The notes: generated by a model not told the origin, from the letters alone. A stretch of 64,000 nt of DNA from Tessaracoccus sp. MC1679 (GCF_014164775.1 NZ_JACJGB010000001.1:496001-560000); one strand, 5' to 3'. Positions 1 through 8,586 are shown, counted from the first letter of the stretch. Numbers and translations: made by a program.

Positions 1-1089
1 CTGCCTGCCGGGTCCGAGGAGATCGCGGTGGCGCGGATGCAGTCCGGGTCCTCGGCCCGCACCCTGGATGCGGACGGCACCTCCTACCGCGTGGTGTCGG
101 TGCCGATGTCGGTGGACGGGGCGTTCTACGCCGTGATCTACGGGCGGCCCACCGTCGCACTGGAATCCACGCTCGGCTCACTGTGGGCCGCGCTGCTGGC
201 GGCCGGCGCGCTGGGCGTTCTGACCACCACGCTCGCGGCGCTGTGGGCGGCGCAGACGGTGCTCGCTCCCGTGCGTCGACTCTCGCAGGCCGTGAAATCC
301 GTCACGCAGACCGATCAGCTCAACCCCATCCGGATCTACGGTCGAGATGATCTGGGTGAGCTGACCAAGTCGTTCAACCTCATGCTGCGCTCGCTGCAGA
401 CGTCGCGGGAGCAGCAGAGCCAGCTGATCGCCGACGCCGGGCATGAGCTGCGGACCCCCCTCACGTCGATGCGCACCAACATCGAGCTGCTGCTGGCCGA
501 CGACACCTCCGGCATGCTCCCGGAGGGCGCCCGCTCGGTGATTTTGGGCGACGTCGCCGCGCAGCTGGGCGAGTTCTCCGCACTGGTGGGAGACCTCGTG
601 GCACTCACCCGCGACGACCACCTCCAGCGCCCGCACGAGCTCCTGGACATGGCGGAGGTGACGGAGTCCGCCATCGAACGCGCCCGCCGTCGAGGCCCCA
701 ACATCACCTTCGACGTCACCCTGGAGCCCACCCCCGTGATGGGGGATCCGTCGACGCTGGAGCGCGCGATCACCAACCTTCTGGACAACGCCGTGAAGTT
801 CTCACCCTCCTACGGCACCATCGTGGTCACGCTGGAAGACGGCACCCTCACCGTCGTCGACGAGGGCCCGGGCATCGCCGACGAGGACCTCCCGCTGATC
901 TTCGACCGCTTCTACCGCTCGGACCGGGCGCGGAACACCCCCGGCACCGGGCTGGGGCTTTCCATCGTGGATCACACGGCGCGGGCGCACGGCGGCTCGG
1001 TGCGCGCGGGCAACGACCCGGACCGCGGGGCGAAGTTCGTGCTGCGGCTGCCGGTGATCGCCGAGTCCGCGGAACAGTCTGTCCTGTGA
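1..1089 (+). CDS. Sensor histidine kinase, MprB-like, 5' end outside window
   Basis: This is the C-terminal part (362 residues visible) of a membrane sensor kinase that autophosphorylates on histidine and passes phosphate to a response regulator, presumably encoded upstream. The reading frame is open from base 1, so the gene starts before the window. An extracytoplasmic tail is followed by a membrane segment (about residues 57-84), a HAMP linker, a HisKA helix with HELRTP (His about 148), and an HATPase_c domain with the N box (NLLDNAVKF), DEGPGIA and GTGLGLSIV. The architecture is closest to MprB/TrcS-type kinases of actinobacteria. The next gene begins 10 bp downstream but encodes an unrelated exporter subunit. 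Confidence 0.93.
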   Translation: MPAGSEEIAVARMQSGSSARTLDADGTSYRVVSVPMSVDGAFYAVIYGRPTVALESTLGSLWAALLAAGALGVLTTTLAALWAAQTVLAPVRRLSQAVKSVTQTDQLNPIRIYGRDDLGELTKSFNLMLRSLQTSREQQSQLIADAGHELRTPLTSMRTNIELLLADDTSGMLPEGARSVILGDVAAQLGEFSALVGDLVALTRDDHLQRPHELLDMAEVTESAIERARRRGPNITFDVTLEPTPVMGDPSTLERAITNLLDNAVKFSPSYGTIVVTLEDGTLTVVDEGPGIADEDLPLIFDRFYRSDRARNTPGTGLGLSIVDHTARAHGGSVRAGNDPDRGAKFVLRLPVIAESAEQSVL

Positions 1090-1099
1090 GGTCAGTGGA

Positions 1100-1807
1100 G
1101 TGAGGGTGGCGCTGAGCCCCGCGCAGCGGCGCGGGCTGTCGGTGGGCGTCGCGACGGGGCTCTACGGGATCTCGTTCGGGGCACTGGCCGTGGCTGCCGG
1201 CCTGACGGTGGGGCAGGCATGCGTGCTCAGCCTGCTGATGTTCACCGGCGGCTCGCAGTTCGCGTTCGTCGGCGTCGTCGGCGGAGGTGGGGCGCTGGCG
1301 TCGGCGACCGCAGCCGCCTCGCTGCTGGGGGTCCGCAACGCGATCTACGGGGTCACCGCCAACGCCATGCTCCGCCCGCGCGGCTGGCGACGTTTCGTGG
1401 CCGCGCACCTGACCATCGACGAGTCCATCGCCACCGCGTCGGCCGCGGAGGACCCCGTCGAGGAGCGGCGGGGGTTCTGGGCTGGAGGTGTCGCGGTGTT
1501 CGTCCTGTGGAACCTGTTCACACTGTTGGGGGCCCTCCTCGGCGACGCCCTGGGCGACCCGAAGGCCTGGGGGCTCGACGGCGCGGCTGTCGCGGCGTTC
1601 CTGGGTTTGCTGTGGCCGCGGCTACGGAGCCGCGACCCGATCGCGATCGCGGTGATGGCCGCCGTGGTGACGGTGGCGGTGGCACCGTTCGTACCGCCGG
1701 GGATTCCGATCATCGTGGCGGCAGGTGTCGCGGTGGCGATGACTCTGGCCCAGCATCGCCGCGACTCGACGGTCGCGCCGGACGTCGATCGGAGTGTCCC
1801 ACGATGA
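1100..1807 (+). CDS. azlC: AzlC family branched-chain amino acid exporter, large subunit
   Basis: The protein (235 aa) is a hydrophobic permease of the AzlC/YgaZ family, which exports branched-chain amino acids or related compounds together with a small AzlD subunit. Several transmembrane segments are visible, and the family motif FTGGSQFA lies at residues 48-55, followed by a Gly/Ala-rich helix and the R-N-A-I-Y-G segment. The GTG start at 1100 follows the kinase stop by 10 bp. The stop codon overlaps the start of the next gene (ATGA), so the two are translationally coupled, as is usual for azlCD. The substrate cannot be fixed from sequence. Confidence 0.9.
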   Translation: MRVALSPAQRRGLSVGVATGLYGISFGALAVAAGLTVGQACVLSLLMFTGGSQFAFVGVVGGGGALASATAAASLLGVRNAIYGVTANAMLRPRGWRRFVAAHLTIDESIATASAAEDPVEERRGFWAGGVAVFVLWNLFTLLGALLGDALGDPKAWGLDGAAVAAFLGLLWPRLRSRDPIAIAVMAAVVTVAVAPFVPPGIPIIVAAGVAVAMTLAQHRRDSTVAPDVDRSVPR

Positions 1808-2115
1808 CGATGTGGCTCTGGATCATGGCCGCCTGCGCGATCGCGTACGTCACCAAGCTGGTCGGCTACCTGCTTCCCGAGCGATGGCTCGAGAATCCGT
1901 GGGTCGTGAAGCTCTCGCACGGGGTCACGGTCGGGCTGCTCGCCTCGCTCGTGGCCACCAACGCGTTCGTATCTGGCACTGCGGTGGCGCTCGACGCGCG
2001 CGCCGCGGCCCTGCTTGTGGCCGCCGTGGCCCTGGTGCTGCGCGCGCCATTCCTGCTCGTGGTGATTGCCGGGGCTGCCGCCGCCGCGTTGGCTCGCCTG
2101 GGTGGCCTCGCGTGA
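1804..2115 (+). CDS. azlD: AzlD family exporter, small subunit
   Basis: This is a small membrane protein (103 aa) with three to four predicted transmembrane helices and the usual length for AzlD/YgaH. It forms the exporter with AzlC. The ATG at 1804 overlaps the azlC stop by 4 bp, which decides the start. A much longer open frame begins upstream inside azlC but has no support. The gene stops 5 bp before a DnaA-box-containing palindromic element, so the element marks the end of this operon. Confidence 0.88.
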   Translation: MTMWLWIMAACAIAYVTKLVGYLLPERWLENPWVVKLSHGVTVGLLASLVATNAFVSGTAVALDARAAALLVAAVALVLRAPFLLVVIAGAAAAALARLGGLA

Positions 2116-2120
2116 TCTCT

Positions 2121-2166
2121 CCACAGCCTTATCCACAGCTGTGCACAGATTACGTCGGTGTAATTT
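2121..2166 (+). repeat. DnaA-box/palindrome element, copy A
   Basis: A CCACAGC half-site is followed by TTATCCACA (2129-2137, a perfect DnaA-box consensus) and then by the palindrome ATTAC-N6-GTAAT (2149-2164). The same order of motifs occurs at 48646-48690, with about 75 percent identity by eye. The element lies directly after azlD and before a toxin-antitoxin pair. Its function is unknown; it could be an element end, a DnaA-titrating site or an operator. Confidence 0.6.
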
Positions 2167-2340
2167 CGGCTCCTCGGGCCTGCGGCGAGGCGCCCCAGTC
2201 CGCCACCTCCGGAACCTGTGAACGTCCGAGCGGTCCGCGGCATGACCGGACGTTGCGCAGCTCTCGTTCAAGGGCCCTCTTGGGCCAGACCTCTAGTCGC
2301 AGGATCGATAGCTTCTCACCGGGGAGGTACGCGCACGCTC

Positions 2341-2368
2341 TTGCAATCTGCACAGATTCCTATACAGT
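2341..2368 (+). promoter_or_regulatory. Candidate promoter of the toxin-antitoxin operon
   Basis: A TTGCAA hexamer at 2341-2346 and TACAGT at 2363-2368 are 16 bp apart, and the antitoxin ATG follows 7 bp after the -10 box. A leaderless or very short-leader transcript would result. The CTGCACA and CTATACA half-sites around it could serve autorepression. Confidence 0.45.
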
Positions 2369-2375
2369 TCTTGTC

Positions 2376-2711
2376 ATGACCATCTTCGCTGACCTGCACC
2401 GCGAGCGGACTCTGTCCGTTACCGCAGCCTCCAGCCGCGGTGTCGCGGGCTTGGTCAAGGATGCGGAGCGTGGTGAGGACATCATCGTCGAGCGCCACGG
2501 GCGCGCGGTCGCTGCCGTTATCTCCGTTGAACAGTTCGACGAGCTTCACCGTGTTCGGGCTGACCTGATCGCCGCTTCCCTCGTCTTGTCGCGCGAGCTC
2601 TCTGACACTGGCAGCCGCACCGATCTGGACGACGCCATCGCGGCGTTCGGGTTCGACCGGGTGGAACTCGAGGCCGAGCTCGACGCTGACCTAGCCACCG
2701 GCCGCGAGTGA
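2376..2711 (+). CDS. Type II antitoxin, Phd/YefM-like
   Basis: The 111-aa protein resembles Phd/YefM antitoxins. An N-terminal DNA-binding half contains the typical ASSRGVAGLVKDAERGE-like stretch, followed by IIVERHGRAVAAVIS. An acidic C-terminal tail probably wraps the toxin. The ATG at 2376 is chosen because the preceding in-frame sequence has no family similarity and a promoter sits just upstream. The toxin gene follows after 39 bp. The protein is expected to neutralise that toxin and repress the operon. Confidence 0.8.
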   Translation: MTIFADLHRERTLSVTAASSRGVAGLVKDAERGEDIIVERHGRAVAAVISVEQFDELHRVRADLIAASLVLSRELSDTGSRTDLDDAIAAFGFDRVELEAELDADLATGRE

Positions 2712-2750
2712 CAACGCAACTCCGGTCCGGCCCCGGGCCAGCGGTTACGC

Positions 2751-3329
2751 ATGGTTGAAAAGAAGCACCCGGAAGTACCCGGGTGTCTAGTGCGCCTGAC
2801 CGGGGATGCGGTCGAGGACCTGGAGACCCTGTTCAAGGCCGACCCGCAGATCGTGCGCTGGGCCTTGAAAAAGATGATCCAGATCGAGCGCGACCCCAAC
2901 GCAGGCGCCCCCTTGCTGGGCGGTCTCATCGGCTACCGCAAGATCGCCGTCGGCGATCGTGACTGGCGCGTCGTATGGCGAGTCGTGCAGGACGACGCAG
3001 GAGACTTCCGAGTGGAGGTCGCGGAGGTCTGGGCAGTTGGGTACCGCAAGGACAACGAGGTCTACGAAGAGATCAGGCAACGCGTCGCTAACGCTGGCTC
3101 CTCACCGAAGACCAAGGCGCTCACGGAGGTTCTGGAGCTCTTCGCCAAGCAGGCAAGCGACCTGACCGCGACCCCGGAACCGGAGAAGCCTGAGCCAGTC
3201 CCGAGATGGTTGACCGACGCACTGCTCTACGTGGTGCACCTCCCGGCCTCCCAGGTCCAAGAGATGACACTCGAAGAAGCCGAGAGGGCTTGGACGGACC
3301 ATATTTCCGGTGCGGGTTCGGGAACGTAG
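2751..3329 (+). CDS. RelE/ParE-type toxin with long C-terminal extension
   Basis: Residues 1-107 look like a RelE/ParE-fold toxin. They contain AVEDLETLFKADP, a WALKKM helix, the LIGYRKIAVGDRDWRVVWRV strand pair and EVWAVGYRKDNEVYEE near the end of the fold. Family members usually have 85-110 residues; this one has 192. The extra 85 residues are Pro/Glu-rich at first and then form a helix-rich tail with PRWLTDALLYV and EEAERAWTDHI. The product probably acts on translation or on gyrase and is controlled by the antitoxin upstream. The target cannot be read from sequence. The gene ends 43 bp before the hairpin repeat. Confidence 0.75.
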   Translation: MVEKKHPEVPGCLVRLTGDAVEDLETLFKADPQIVRWALKKMIQIERDPNAGAPLLGGLIGYRKIAVGDRDWRVVWRVVQDDAGDFRVEVAEVWAVGYRKDNEVYEEIRQRVANAGSSPKTKALTEVLELFAKQASDLTATPEPEKPEPVPRWLTDALLYVVHLPASQVQEMTLEEAERAWTDHISGAGSGT

Positions 3330-3372
3330 CTGGGCCTCTGCTGAGGCTGCCCTCCCTGCCGGCTGCGCTCAT

Positions 3373-3580
3373 CGCGGCAGATCCGGTAGTTGTTCATCGC
3401 GTGCGGGCCGGAGTGGTATCCCGGCCGAACCCGCCCTCATGCGAGGAAAGACGGTCCCCCTGGTTTGTGTTTGTCTGCAACTTGCTACCCATAGAGCGGC
3501 ATCTGCGCATATATGCAGAAGCCGCCCTCTGGGTAGCAAGTTGCAGACCCCTCGTCGTCAACGACACCATTCCGGCGGCA
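3373..3580 (+). repeat. Dispersed repeat R1, copy 1
   Basis: About 205 bp are shared with 50846-51058 in the same orientation. The shared block starts at CGCGGCAGATCCGG, continues through TTCATCGCGTGCGGGCCGGAG and GCGAGGAAAG, and ends after CGACACCATTCCGGC. The last third is a large hairpin listed separately. No open frame is conserved between the two copies, so this is a noncoding element. The gap 3330-3808 holds nothing else recognisable; 3581-3808 is unassigned. Confidence 0.85.
3473..3548. other. 76-bp near-perfect hairpin in R1 copy 1
   Basis: The arms begin GTCTGCAACTTGCTACCC and end with its exact complement. Inside them are a GCGGC/GCCGC stem, TCTGC/GCAGA, and a GCATATAT core. Pairing is interrupted only by a few mismatches. 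The other copy (50949-51024) has different arm mismatches, and its inner stem pairs perfectly where this one does not. There is no trailing T-run, so a simple terminator is not the obvious reading. Confidence 0.85.
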
Positions 3581-3808
3581 TCAGCACCTCGGCAGGAGCG
3601 TGAAGCGCACAGTCCGGGGCTTCGACGGCGCTGGGCGCCACCTGAGCCACCGGGATGGCGTGTGTGGCTGAGCCCCACAGCGAACGCTCAGCTGTCTGAC
3701 GACAACCTAAGACCCCGACCCTTTGGGCCGGGACATCCACAAGACGCGCGTGGTCTTGGCGTTGCGGAGTTCCCGCCCATTGTCCGAGTGCGCTGCCATG
3801 ATGGCGCC

Positions 3809-4363
3809 ATGGCACTGATCGGTGAACCGCGCCGGATGAATCCGCTGCTGCGACTCGGGGTCAGGATCGCCGAGCGCACGACAGGGCGCCGGATGGAGCC
3901 CGCCCGGCTGCTCGCCTGGTATCCCAGGGCTGCGATCGGCTCCGGCCTGCTGGAAATGCTGGTGGCGCATCGCGAACCTTCCGAGCGGCTGCTGAAGCTG
4001 GTCCGCGTCACCGCGTCCATCACCGCGAACTGTGCGTTCTGTGTGGACATGAACAGCTACGAGCATGACCGCGCCGGGCTGAGCGACGCCGAACTGGCCG
4101 CGCTCGCCCGCGGCGACCCTGACGGCATCCAGACCTTCACCCACCGGGAGCGGCTGGCCATCGAGTGCGCAAGGCTGATCTCATCCACACCGCTGACGTT
4201 TCCCACAGAGCACCTGGCGCGGCTCAGGGCGGAGTTCAGCGAGCGTGAAATCGTGATCCTTGCCACCACTGCCGCCCAGGTGAACTACTGGGCGCGGGTG
4301 ATCCAGGCCCTCGGTGTTCCACCGGCCGGCTTCACCGAGGCGTGCCGGGTGCCGAACCCCTGA
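3809..4363 (+). CDS. AhpD-like carboxymuconolactone decarboxylase family protein
   Basis: The 184-aa protein belongs to the CMD/AhpD-like fold. The signature is CAFCVDMNSYEH, giving C75-x2-C78 and H86 in the arrangement of the peroxidatic redox centre of AhpD-type proteins. A likely role is thiol-dependent peroxide reduction or a related redox reaction, but many members have no known substrate. The ATG at 3809 is the first in-frame start that yields a family-like N-terminus; the longer open frame upstream runs through the R1 repeat. No AhpC gene is adjacent. Confidence 0.85.
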   Translation: MALIGEPRRMNPLLRLGVRIAERTTGRRMEPARLLAWYPRAAIGSGLLEMLVAHREPSERLLKLVRVTASITANCAFCVDMNSYEHDRAGLSDAELAALARGDPDGIQTFTHRERLAIECARLISSTPLTFPTEHLARLRAEFSEREIVILATTAAQVNYWARVIQALGVPPAGFTEACRVPNP

Positions 4364-4529
4364 GGTCCTCGCGACCGCCTCGGAGCTTACGCTCTGTGGT
4401 TCACACCCGGGCACGAGGCGTGACAAGAAAGCCAGGAGCGGCCTAGTCAGATCGACACCCGCGGCGACAGGGCTGGATACGATGGATGAGTCCAACGAAG
4501 GATTGCACCGAACACTTCGAGGAGCTGTG

Positions 4530-4748
4530 ATGGCATCCGTAGAGAACGACCTCGCCAGGATCAAGGGCATCGGACCGAAGTACGCGGAGATGCTCAAGAG
4601 CATCGGGGTGGACTCCGTCAAGGAGCTCCGGCACCGCAACGCGGCCAACCTGAAAGAGATGATCGAGACCCGTCACGGAGCGGTGATCGGGCTGTCGGTA
4701 GCTGAGTGTGAGGACTGGGTGACGCAGGCGAAGGCACTCGACGTCTGA
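4530..4748 (+). CDS. Small helix-hairpin-helix protein (DUF4332-like)
   Basis: The protein has 72 residues. The segment IKGIGPKYAEMLKSIGV (residues 11-27) is a classic helix-hairpin-helix, which binds DNA backbones non-specifically. A second hairpin-like stretch follows (LKEMIETRH). The start at ATG 4530 has a GAGGAG ribosome site. An upstream TACGAT box near 4477 may be its promoter. The gene is convergent with the epimerase gene, with 26 bp between them. The biological role is unknown. Confidence 0.75.
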   Translation: MASVENDLARIKGIGPKYAEMLKSIGVDSVKELRHRNAANLKEMIETRHGAVIGLSVAECEDWVTQAKALDV

Positions 4749-4774
4749 GTGATCGCTCAGGGTGGCTGCGCTCG

Positions 4775-5746
4775 CTACACCACCAGCGGCGCCGCGACCT
4801 CCAACTCTCCGTGCTCGATCAGCCACCTCACTGACTCGAGGATGGCCTCGTCCGGCTGATACCTGGGTTCGTACCCGAGCGCGTATCGCGCCTTCCCGAT
4901 GCTGAGGTAGTGGTTGCGCAGCAGGTGCTCCCAGCTGGCCTCTGCGGCGCCTTCGGCGGCGGACGCGCGGAACTCGTCCCAGCTCACCGAGCGCAGTTCC
5001 GCCGCCTGCCCGAACCATCCCGCCGCGATCCTCGCGTACCCCCGCACGTTCAACGCCGACGGAGCCACGACACTGAAGTCCTCCCCCGCGGCCGCGGTGC
5101 GGTGCACGATGGCCGCCTCGAAGGCCTGGGCCACATCGTCGGCGTGCACGTGATGGAGGAACTCGCCGCCGAGCCCGGGGATCTCGAGCGGTTGGCCGGC
5201 TGAGAGGGTGCGCCACACCGTCGGATCGACGTTGCCGAGCGGGCCGATCGGATGCCAGCCGGGGCCGACGATGTGGCCCGGATGCAGCGACGTGGTGACC
5301 AACCCGCCGGACCTCGTCTCCTCCTTCAGCATGGCCGCGATGGCGGACTTCGCGATCCCGTACTCCCCAGCCGGCGGCGTACCGCCATCCTCTGTGATCG
5401 GGAGGCGCTCGCTGGGGCCGTGACGCCAGATGGACCCGCAGTGCAGCAGGTGCCCAGTCTCCCCGCGGAGTCGCTCGACCAGCGCGGTGGCAGAGTCCAG
5501 CGTGAAGCAGATCAGGTCCACGACGACGTCGGGCCGGAGCGCAGCGACGCGGTCGGTGAACGTCCCCTCGCGCTCCTCGGCCTCCCGATCGGCGACCACC
5601 TGACGCACATCCCGCCAGGCCGGGTCCTCGACGTAGCTGGCTCGCTGACCACGGCTGATGCTGACCACGTCGTGCCCGGCCCGGACCAACCTCGGGACAA
5701 GGTAGCTCCCGATGTGCCCGCTTCCGCCGATGACAACGATTCTCAT
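4775..5746 (-). CDS. NAD-dependent epimerase/dehydratase family protein
   Basis: This 323-aa extended SDR has the nucleotide-binding motif GGSGHIG at residues 7-13 and an active-site Tyr129-x3-Lys133 (YGIAK). The middle holds a SLHPGHIVGPGW segment typical of sugar-nucleotide epimerase-like proteins of actinobacteria. It probably oxidises or isomerises a sugar or other hydroxylated substrate in the cytoplasm. It stands alone, divergent from the AlkD-like gene. The substrate is not predictable. Confidence 0.88.
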   Translation of the reverse strand: MRIVVIGGSGHIGSYLVPRLVRAGHDVVSISRGQRASYVEDPAWRDVRQVVADREAEEREGTFTDRVAALRPDVVVDLICFTLDSATALVERLRGETGHLLHCGSIWRHGPSERLPITEDGGTPPAGEYGIAKSAIAAMLKEETRSGGLVTTSLHPGHIVGPGWHPIGPLGNVDPTVWRTLSAGQPLEIPGLGGEFLHHVHADDVAQAFEAAIVHRTAAAGEDFSVVAPSALNVRGYARIAAGWFGQAAELRSVSWDEFRASAAEGAAEASWEHLLRNHYLSIGKARYALGYEPRYQPDEAILESVRWLIEHGELEVAAPLVV

Positions 5747-5817
5747 GTCGCCACATTAGGGCGCTTGCCCCGCCGCTGCCGACGTAGGCTGAATCCGCAC
5801 ATCACGAGGGAGACGAC

Positions 5818-6501
5818 ATGAGCGAGGCGGCGACCACCGCAGCGACGGCGGCCGAGCTGCTGGCCGAGCTTGCTGCGCTGGAGGACCCCAAGATCCGGGC
5901 CATCAACGAGCGCCACGGCGACGATCACGGGGTGAACCTCACGAGACTGCGGGCCGTGGCGAAGCGGGTCAGGACCAACCACGACCTCGCCGTCGAGCTG
6001 TGGTCCACAGGCGACTCCGCCGCCCGGCTGCTCGCACTGCTCATCTGCCGGCCGAAGCTGTACTCCCGCGACGAGCTCGACAGCATGCTCCGCGGGGCCG
6101 GCTCGCCGAAGGTGCACGACTGGCTCGTCAACTACGTCGTCAAGAAGAGCACCCACGCGGAGTCGCTGCGCCTGGCCTGGTTCGCGGACCCGGACCCGGT
6201 CGTCGCGAGCGCGGGGTGGGCGCTGACCAGCGAGCGCGTGGTGCGCAGCCCTGAGGGGCTCGATCTGGACGGGCTTCTGGACCTGATCGAGGCGCAGATG
6301 GCGGAGGCGCCCGAGCGGCTGCAGTGGGCGATGAACCATTGCCTGGCGCAGATCGGCATCGAGAACCCGTCGCTGCGTGAGCGCACCGTCTCGATCGGCG
6401 AGCGACTGGGCGTGCTGCGCGACTACCCGACGCCGCCCGGTTGCACCTCACCGTTCGCACCGATCTGGATCGCGGAGATGGTGTCGCGGCGGGAGACCTA
6501 G
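5818..6501 (+). CDS. AlkD-like DNA alkylation repair protein
   Basis: The 227-aa all-helical protein resembles the AlkC/AlkD HEAT-like DNA glycosylase superfamily. Landmarks are GVNLTRLRAVAKRV near residue 40, LWSTGDSAARLLALLI, KVHDWLVNYVV and WALTSERVV. Members excise alkylated bases, but the exact catalytic Asp/Trp set could not be verified here, so activity is inferred. A GAGGGAGACGAC ribosome site precedes the ATG. The stop codon overlaps that of the convergent kinase gene (6498-6501). Confidence 0.75.
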   Translation: MSEAATTAATAAELLAELAALEDPKIRAINERHGDDHGVNLTRLRAVAKRVRTNHDLAVELWSTGDSAARLLALLICRPKLYSRDELDSMLRGAGSPKVHDWLVNYVVKKSTHAESLRLAWFADPDPVVASAGWALTSERVVRSPEGLDLDGLLDLIEAQMAEAPERLQWAMNHCLAQIGIENPSLRERTVSIGERLGVLRDYPTPPGCTSPFAPIWIAEMVSRRET

Positions 6502-7847
6502 TCCACGTCTGGAGGGCCCACCGGAAGCGACACCGTCGCGCTCAACCCGCCCAGGTCAGACTCCCCCAGGGTGACCTCGCCGCCGTGGTCGCGGGCGATC
6601 TCCCGCGCGATCGCCAGGCCCAGCCCGCTGCCGCCGCCCTCGCGCTCACGCGCCTCGTCCAACCGCACGAAGCGCTCGAAGACCCGCTCGCGATCCCCAG
6701 CCGGGATCCCCGCCCCGTCGTCCTCGACGACCACCACCCCGTCGGACACCGTCACCCGCACCACACCACGGGCGTGCCGGGCCGCGTTCTCCACCAGGTT
6801 GCGCACAACCCGCCCGACGGCGGCCGCGTCCACCCACGCCCGGCCGGCTCCGCGCACCTCCACCGCGACACCCGCGCGCACGCCGGCCACAGCGTCACCG
6901 ACGAGGGCAGCCAGGTCAGCGTCGTCTCGCCGCGCCCCCGTCGCACCCACCCGCGCCAGCAGCAGCAGATCGTCGACGAGCGCCTGCATCCGCCGCACCT
7001 CCGGCGCAAGCTCGGCCGCCAACTCCCCGCTGGTGAAGGCCGCCGGGTGCGCCTCCGCCACCTCGACGGCGGCGCGCAGAGACGAGATCGGCGAGCGCAG
7101 CTCGTGGGCCGCGTCCTCAACGAACCCGCGCTGCCGAGCCGCGGCCCGGTCCAGGCGGTCCAGCATCTCGTTCAAGGTCCGCGCAAGCGCCCCGAGCTCG
7201 TCGTCGGCTGCGGGCACGGGCAACGCGCCCGGCCCGCCCTCGCGGGCCACCCGGGCGGCGGCCACCCTGAGCTGCTCCACCGGCCGCAGCGCCCGGCCGA
7301 GCGCCAGCCAGATGACGCCCGCGAGCAGCAGCGTCAACGTGGGCACCACCCCCACCAGCGACACCCGCAGCGCTTGCAGCACCCCCTCGACGTCGCGCAG
7401 CGGCAGCGCCACCACCACCGTCACCGGTGCCCCCCGCCAGTCCGCCGCTCGGGCCACCACCCGCGCCCGCGCGTCGTAGGCCGTCGGCATCGTCGCGGGG
7501 CCGGCTCCCGTGAGCGCCGGGAGCTCCGACGGCGCCACCACCGGCAGCGTCCGGCTCGCGTTGGCCGAGCTCGCCACCACCAGGCCGTCGCCGTCGAGCA
7601 CCTGCGCGATCTCCCCCGGCTCCGCCACCGGTAGCGGCTCGGGCAGCCGGTCATCGGCCACCAGCCGCGACACCGTCAGCGCCCGAGCCTCCGCCAGCTC
7701 GTCCAGCGCAATCACCCGGCTCGCGGACACCACCGTCGACAACGCGACCGCCCCCAGGGAGAGCCCCACCGCCAACAATCCGGCGGTCACCAGAGTCAGC
7801 CGCAACCGTAGTGAGAGCCCGCCCCACCGTCGCCCCTCGCCGGGCAC
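6498..7847 (-). CDS. Sensor histidine kinase of OmpR-type system
   Basis: The kinase has 449 residues. An N-terminal transmembrane helix (about 13-35), a roughly 130-residue extracytoplasmic sensor region and a second helix (about 165-190) are followed by HAMP. HisKA contains AAHELRSP (His248), and HATPase_c contains NLVENAARHA, EDDGAGIP and GSGLGLAIA. It is the second gene of an operon, 4 bp after the response regulator. The divergent neighbours are a lipoprotein-carrier-like gene and an ABC exporter, which may be its targets. Confidence 0.93.
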   Translation of the reverse strand: MPGEGRRWGGLSLRLRLTLVTAGLLAVGLSLGAVALSTVVSASRVIALDELAEARALTVSRLVADDRLPEPLPVAEPGEIAQVLDGDGLVVASSANASRTLPVVAPSELPALTGAGPATMPTAYDARARVVARAADWRGAPVTVVVALPLRDVEGVLQALRVSLVGVVPTLTLLLAGVIWLALGRALRPVEQLRVAAARVAREGGPGALPVPAADDELGALARTLNEMLDRLDRAAARQRGFVEDAAHELRSPISSLRAAVEVAEAHPAAFTSGELAAELAPEVRRMQALVDDLLLLARVGATGARRDDADLAALVGDAVAGVRAGVAVEVRGAGRAWVDAAAVGRVVRNLVENAARHARGVVRVTVSDGVVVVEDDGAGIPAGDRERVFERFVRLDEAREREGGGSGLGLAIAREIARDHGGEVTLGESDLGGLSATVSLPVGPPDVD

Positions 7848-7851
7848 GCCG

Positions 7852-8505
<654 letters not shown>

Positions 8506-8546
8506 GCCCCCATCCTGCCAGCGGGCCAGTGGCGGCGGGCGGGCGC

Positions 8547-8565
8547 TCTCAGCGTCCTCACAGCG
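8547..8565. promoter_or_regulatory. Direct repeats, candidate response-regulator site
   Basis: TCTCAGCG (8547-8554) and TCACAGCG (8558-8565) are direct repeats exactly 11 bp apart. They lie in the divergent promoter region, just upstream of the -10 box of the lipoprotein-carrier-like gene. One-turn-spaced direct repeats are the usual binding pattern of OmpR-family dimers. Confidence 0.5.
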
Positions 8566-8574
8566 ACGGCGGTC

Positions 8575-8580
8575 TACCGT
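8575..8580 (+). promoter_or_regulatory. -10 box of leaderless transcript
   Basis: TACCGT fits TANNNT and ends 6 nt before the ATG at 8587, so the mRNA probably begins at or next to the start codon. No Shine-Dalgarno sequence precedes the ATG. Confidence 0.5.
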
Positions 8581-8586
8581 GGGCGC

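Noticed and set aside
2121-2166. Chromosomal replication origin
   Set aside because: Only one perfect DnaA box is present, with no AT-rich unwinding region and no dnaA/dnaN/rpmH neighbourhood.
3473-3548. Integron attC site
   Set aside because: Size and hairpin fit, but the arm ends do not contain RYYYAAC/GTTRRRY core sites, and no integrase is present.
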